Source: an uncultured Bacteroides sp.
Lineage (GTDB): Bacteria; Bacteroidota; Bacteroidia; Bacteroidales; Bacteroidaceae
Length of the DNA stretch: 64,000 bases
Direction: 5' to 3'
Assembly: GCF_900547205.1 (NCBI RefSeq)
Contig: NZ_URFY01000004.1
Coordinates: forward strand, 104,174 to 168,173
Shown here: positions 61,515-64,000 of the stretch, piece after piece
Numbering within the stretch: the first letter of the stretch is position 1
Layout: the number at the start of each line of letters is the position of its first letter
Program-made: the position numbers and the translations under genes
Notes under the pieces: model-generated
Databases searched by the model: none
The model's input: the letters and a program-made list of their open reading frames with translations, nothing else
Told to the model about the DNA's origin: nothing

Positions 61515-63074
61515 ATGAACGACAATATGAAAGTTTTAAAATCATTATTGCTAGGCGTTTGCGTTGCAACATTCCTGAGTGCGTGCACTCATCAGGAGGT
61601 AGCTACCCAAACCAATGAGTACGGCACACAGTGGAAATGGGATAAAGGTACTATAATAGTAGAAACTCCCGAACGTCCGTCGGGACAACAGAGCGTCGTC
61701 GGTCTTGCCCTCCCCAAGATGGAAGTGGTTCGAGTAGGTTTTGTCGGTCTGGGTATGCGTGGACCGGGTGCAGTGGAGCGTTTCACACACATTCCCGGTG
61801 TGCAAATCGTGGCACTCTGCGACTATGAGCAGGAACGTGCGGAGAAATGCCAGCAATATCTAAAGAACGCTGATATGCCCAAAGCCGCCGTTTATTATGG
61901 CGAGAAGGGATATGAGGAGCTTTGCAAGCGCGATGACATCGACCTTGTATATATAGCCACCGACTGGCTGCATCATTTCCCCGTAGCTATGTGTGCTATG
62001 GAGAACGGCAAGAATGCCGCCATCGAGGTGCCGTCGGCTATGAACCTGAAAGAGTGCTGGTCGTTGATTGAAATGAGCGAAAAGACCCGCAAGCATTGCA
62101 TGATTCTGGAGAACTGCTGCTACGACTGGTTCGAGATGAACACGCTGAACATGGCGCAGCAAGGAGTGTTTGGAGAAGTGATTCGTGCGCAGGGAGCTTA
62201 TATCCACGATTTAAGTCCGTTTTGGAAACACTACTGGAAGAAAGGCGAAGAAGACAAACTGGGCTGGCGTTTGGAGTATAACATGAAGCATCGTGGAGAT
62301 GTATACGCCACTCATGGCCTTGGCCCCGTGGCTCAGGCACTCGATATTCATCGCGGCGACCGTATGAAAACGCTGGTAGCGATGGATACCAAATCCGTCA
62401 TGGGTAAGGAATGGCAGAAAGCTGCTGCCGATACCGCTTGCAATGACTTCCGCAATGGCGACCATACCACTACGCTGATACGCACCGAGAACGGTAAAGT
62501 GATAGAAATACAGCACAATGTGATGACTCCGCAGCCATACAATCGCTTGTATCAGTTGACGGGCACGAAGGGATTTGCCAATAAATATCCCACTCAGGGG
62601 TATGCCGTAGGCGGCGAACAGTTGGCTGCTTCGGGTGTGCAGCCGCAGGTAGACAACCTGAGTGCACACGGCTTCCTGCCTAAAGCGGAGATGGATGCAC
62701 TTGTAGAGAAATACCGGCATCCTATTCTGAAGAAATATGGTGAGATGGCAAAAGAAGTAGGTGGTCATGGCGGTATGGACTTCATCATGGATAGTCGTCT
62801 GGTGTATTGCCTGCAAAACGGGCTGCCTCTCGATATGGATGTATACGACCTTGCCGAGTGGTGTTGTCTGGCGGAATTGGGTACATTGTCGATGGATAAT
62901 AATTGCGCATCGGTAGCCATTCCCGATTTCACACGTGGCGAATGGAATAAGATAAAAGGATACAAACACGCTTATGCAAGCCCCGAAGAAGAAGCTGCAA
63001 GTATGGAGAAAGCGAAAGCGTTCACTGCTAAGCTGAAGGAGCAGGGAGCTAAGGAATGGGGCAATCGGATTTAA
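61515..63074 (+). CDS. GH109 alpha-N-acetylgalactosaminidase-like, NAD-dependent, lipoprotein
   Basis: 519 residues; a second ATG at 61527 gives MKVLKSLLLGVCVATFLSAC with a lipobox. The nucleotide-binding motif VGFVGLGMRGPGAVERFTHI is GH109-specific; then VALCDYEQERAEKCQ, YIATDWLHHFPVAMCAMENGKNAAIEVPSAM, YDWFEMNTLNMAQQGVFGEVI and YATHGLGPVAQAL. GH109 enzymes remove terminal alpha-GalNAc, using a bound NAD in an oxidation-elimination mechanism. Consistent with mucin-type O-glycans or blood-group-A-like caps. Last gene of the plus operon, 27 nt after the fusion gene. Confidence 0.93.
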   Translation: MNDNMKVLKSLLLGVCVATFLSACTHQEVATQTNEYGTQWKWDKGTIIVETPERPSGQQSVVGLALPKMEVVRVGFVGLGMRGPGAVERFTHIPGVQIVALCDYEQERAEKCQQYLKNADMPKAAVYYGEKGYEELCKRDDIDLVYIATDWLHHFPVAMCAMENGKNAAIEVPSAMNLKECWSLIEMSEKTRKHCMILENCCYDWFEMNTLNMAQQGVFGEVIRAQGAYIHDLSPFWKHYWKKGEEDKLGWRLEYNMKHRGDVYATHGLGPVAQALDIHRGDRMKTLVAMDTKSVMGKEWQKAAADTACNDFRNGDHTTTLIRTENGKVIEIQHNVMTPQPYNRLYQLTGTKGFANKYPTQGYAVGGEQLAASGVQPQVDNLSAHGFLPKAEMDALVEKYRHPILKKYGEMAKEVGGHGGMDFIMDSRLVYCLQNGLPLDMDVYDLAEWCCLAELGTLSMDNNCASVAIPDFTRGEWNKIKGYKHAYASPEEEAASMEKAKAFTAKLKEQGAKEWGNRI

Positions 63075-63133
63075 GCTCTCATGCCCTCATACCTTGCTTC
63101 AACAGAGCGTGATTCATAGGTAATGGTTTTGGT

Positions 63134-64000
63134 TTACACTTCTTCGCACACCCGCATCTCCATACCTTTGTATACCACCACAATTTTGTGCAGCTGCGTG
63201 CCGCCTACGGCACGTTTCACCGTGTCGGTATCGGCGTAGCGGTTTGCCTGCATGATGGCTTCGCGACGTAGTTCCTCCACGCGGGTTTCTGGGTCTTTGT
63301 ATTTGGCATATTTCAGTTCAACGATGTAACTGTGCGTCATGTCGTGATAGATTTCCAGCATGGGGCAGAGGAAAATATCGACATATCCCGCCTGCGTATC
63401 CTGTTCGGAGATGGGGCAGTAGAAACGGTTTTGTGCTGTCATGGCGAGGGTGAAGCCGTGCACGAAGAACTCGCCTTTCTGCTTGTCGCGCTGCGAGGCA
63501 TAGCGCTTCAGGCAGTCGGCGATGTAGTCGAAGTAGGCTTGCCAGTCGCCATCATACGCCAACCGGCTGGATAAATCATCTTTCTCACTGCTGTTGAAAC
63601 TCAGGTCGGCCTCGTTGTAGGTATTCAGTAGATAGGTATAGAGTTGTTCCTGCACCACTATGTTTGGGATGGTCAGTTTAGTCTTTCCTTTATGTATTCC
63701 GCTGATGGTGAGCATTCCGAAATAGTAGAGCAGGCTCACAAAGTTGTCCGGGTCGGTGATGTTGACGGCAGGAAATCCTTTCTTCAATTCGCCGGTGATG
63801 AAACCTTGGCTTACTAAGGTCTGTATGACGGAGGCATCGTGTGCAAACTCCTTGTCTTTTCGGATGAGCATACGCAACTTGTCGTAGTCGATGCGTATAT
63901 TGTCTTCTACCATGTCTTCGGGTACTTTGCCAAAATCAATGTAATTAACGTGAGTTCGATATAAGATTAAAATTATTTTTCTGATTATTAGGAACATAGC
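63134..64000 (-). CDS. AAA-ATPase-like / PD-(D/E)XK (DUF1703) protein, 5' part cut or lost
   Basis: Open from the right edge to the stop at 63134; an ATG occurs at 63997. VPEDMVEDNIRIDYDKLRMLIRKD and FVSLLYYFGMLTISG belong to the middle of the family. FTLAMTAQNRFYCPISEQDTQAGYVDIFLCPM and HSYIVELKYAKYKDPETRVEELRREAIMQANRYAD are the C-terminal nuclease-like domain with its D...ExK motif. The ATPase half should lie upstream. The first 20 codons in view (MFLIIRKIILILYRTH) are hydrophobic and AT-rich, unlike the family, so a truncated copy is possible. Convergent with GH109, 59 nt apart, and unrelated to glycan use. Confidence 0.75.
   Translation of the reverse strand, partial: AMFLIIRKIILILYRTHVNYIDFGKVPEDMVEDNIRIDYDKLRMLIRKDKEFAHDASVIQTLVSQGFITGELKKGFPAVNITDPDNFVSLLYYFGMLTISGIHKGKTKLTIPNIVVQEQLYTYLLNTYNEADLSFNSSEKDDLSSRLAYDGDWQAYFDYIADCLKRYASQRDKQKGEFFVHGFTLAMTAQNRFYCPISEQDTQAGYVDIFLCPMLEIYHDMTHSYIVELKYAKYKDPETRVEELRREAIMQANRYADTDTVKRAVGGTQLHKIVVVYKGMEMRVCEEV

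Overview
The window looks like a chromosome segment of a gut Bacteroides species. Evidence: five SusC/SusD-type outer-membrane systems, many signal-peptidase-II lipoproteins, Bacteroides-type promoters (-7 box TAnnTTTG, once with a well-spaced -33 TTTG), a SusR-like regulator, and an ECF sigma/FecR anti-sigma pair. No rRNA, tRNA, CRISPR array, integrase or insertion sequence was recognised.

Layout. (1) 1-4827, minus: 5' part of a SusC-like transporter running off the left edge, preceded by a membrane-bound SusR-like regulator. (2) 5267-6679, plus: secreted alpha/beta hydrolase. (3) 6754-17028, minus: two tandem SusC/SusD pairs and a small lipoprotein; next to it a phosphoesterase remnant and a GH29 alpha-L-fucosidase with a textbook promoter. 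(4) 19414-24445: ordinary genes (nadA, a TrmH-family rRNA/tRNA methyltransferase, a DUF4294 protein, a helix-hairpin-helix/beta-barrel protein). (5) 24489-38054, plus: ECF sigma, FecR anti-sigma, STN-type SusC, SusD, DUF4843, PKD-like and DUF1735 lipoproteins, TlpA thioredoxin and a retropepsin-like aspartyl protease. No glycoside hydrolase is present, so the cargo may be a peptide or protein. (6) 38409-44861, plus: radical SAM protein, Ser-type sulfatase, and a GH31 enzyme with F5/8, FN3, dockerin-like and cohesin-like parts. (7) 45403-63074: a divergent locus. Its minus arm is SusC, SusD, M60 peptidase, GH88 and DUF2264; its plus arm is a second M60 peptidase, a lyase/GH95-like fusion and GH109. 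Together these point to a host glycoprotein or proteoglycan substrate. (8) A partial DUF1703/PD-(D/E)XK protein at the right edge.

Most notable non-coding signals. Four intergenic regions carry short arrays of imperfect palindromes repeated at a fixed step of 22 bp (21-22 in one). The palindrome differs at every locus but the geometry is shared. Separately, the sequence GGTAACC-N16-CGTATA occurs exactly twice near the ECF sigma gene, once before fecR and once before susC. It is a strong candidate for the cognate sigma promoter, and the susC copy is bracketed by a perfect 14-bp inverted repeat.
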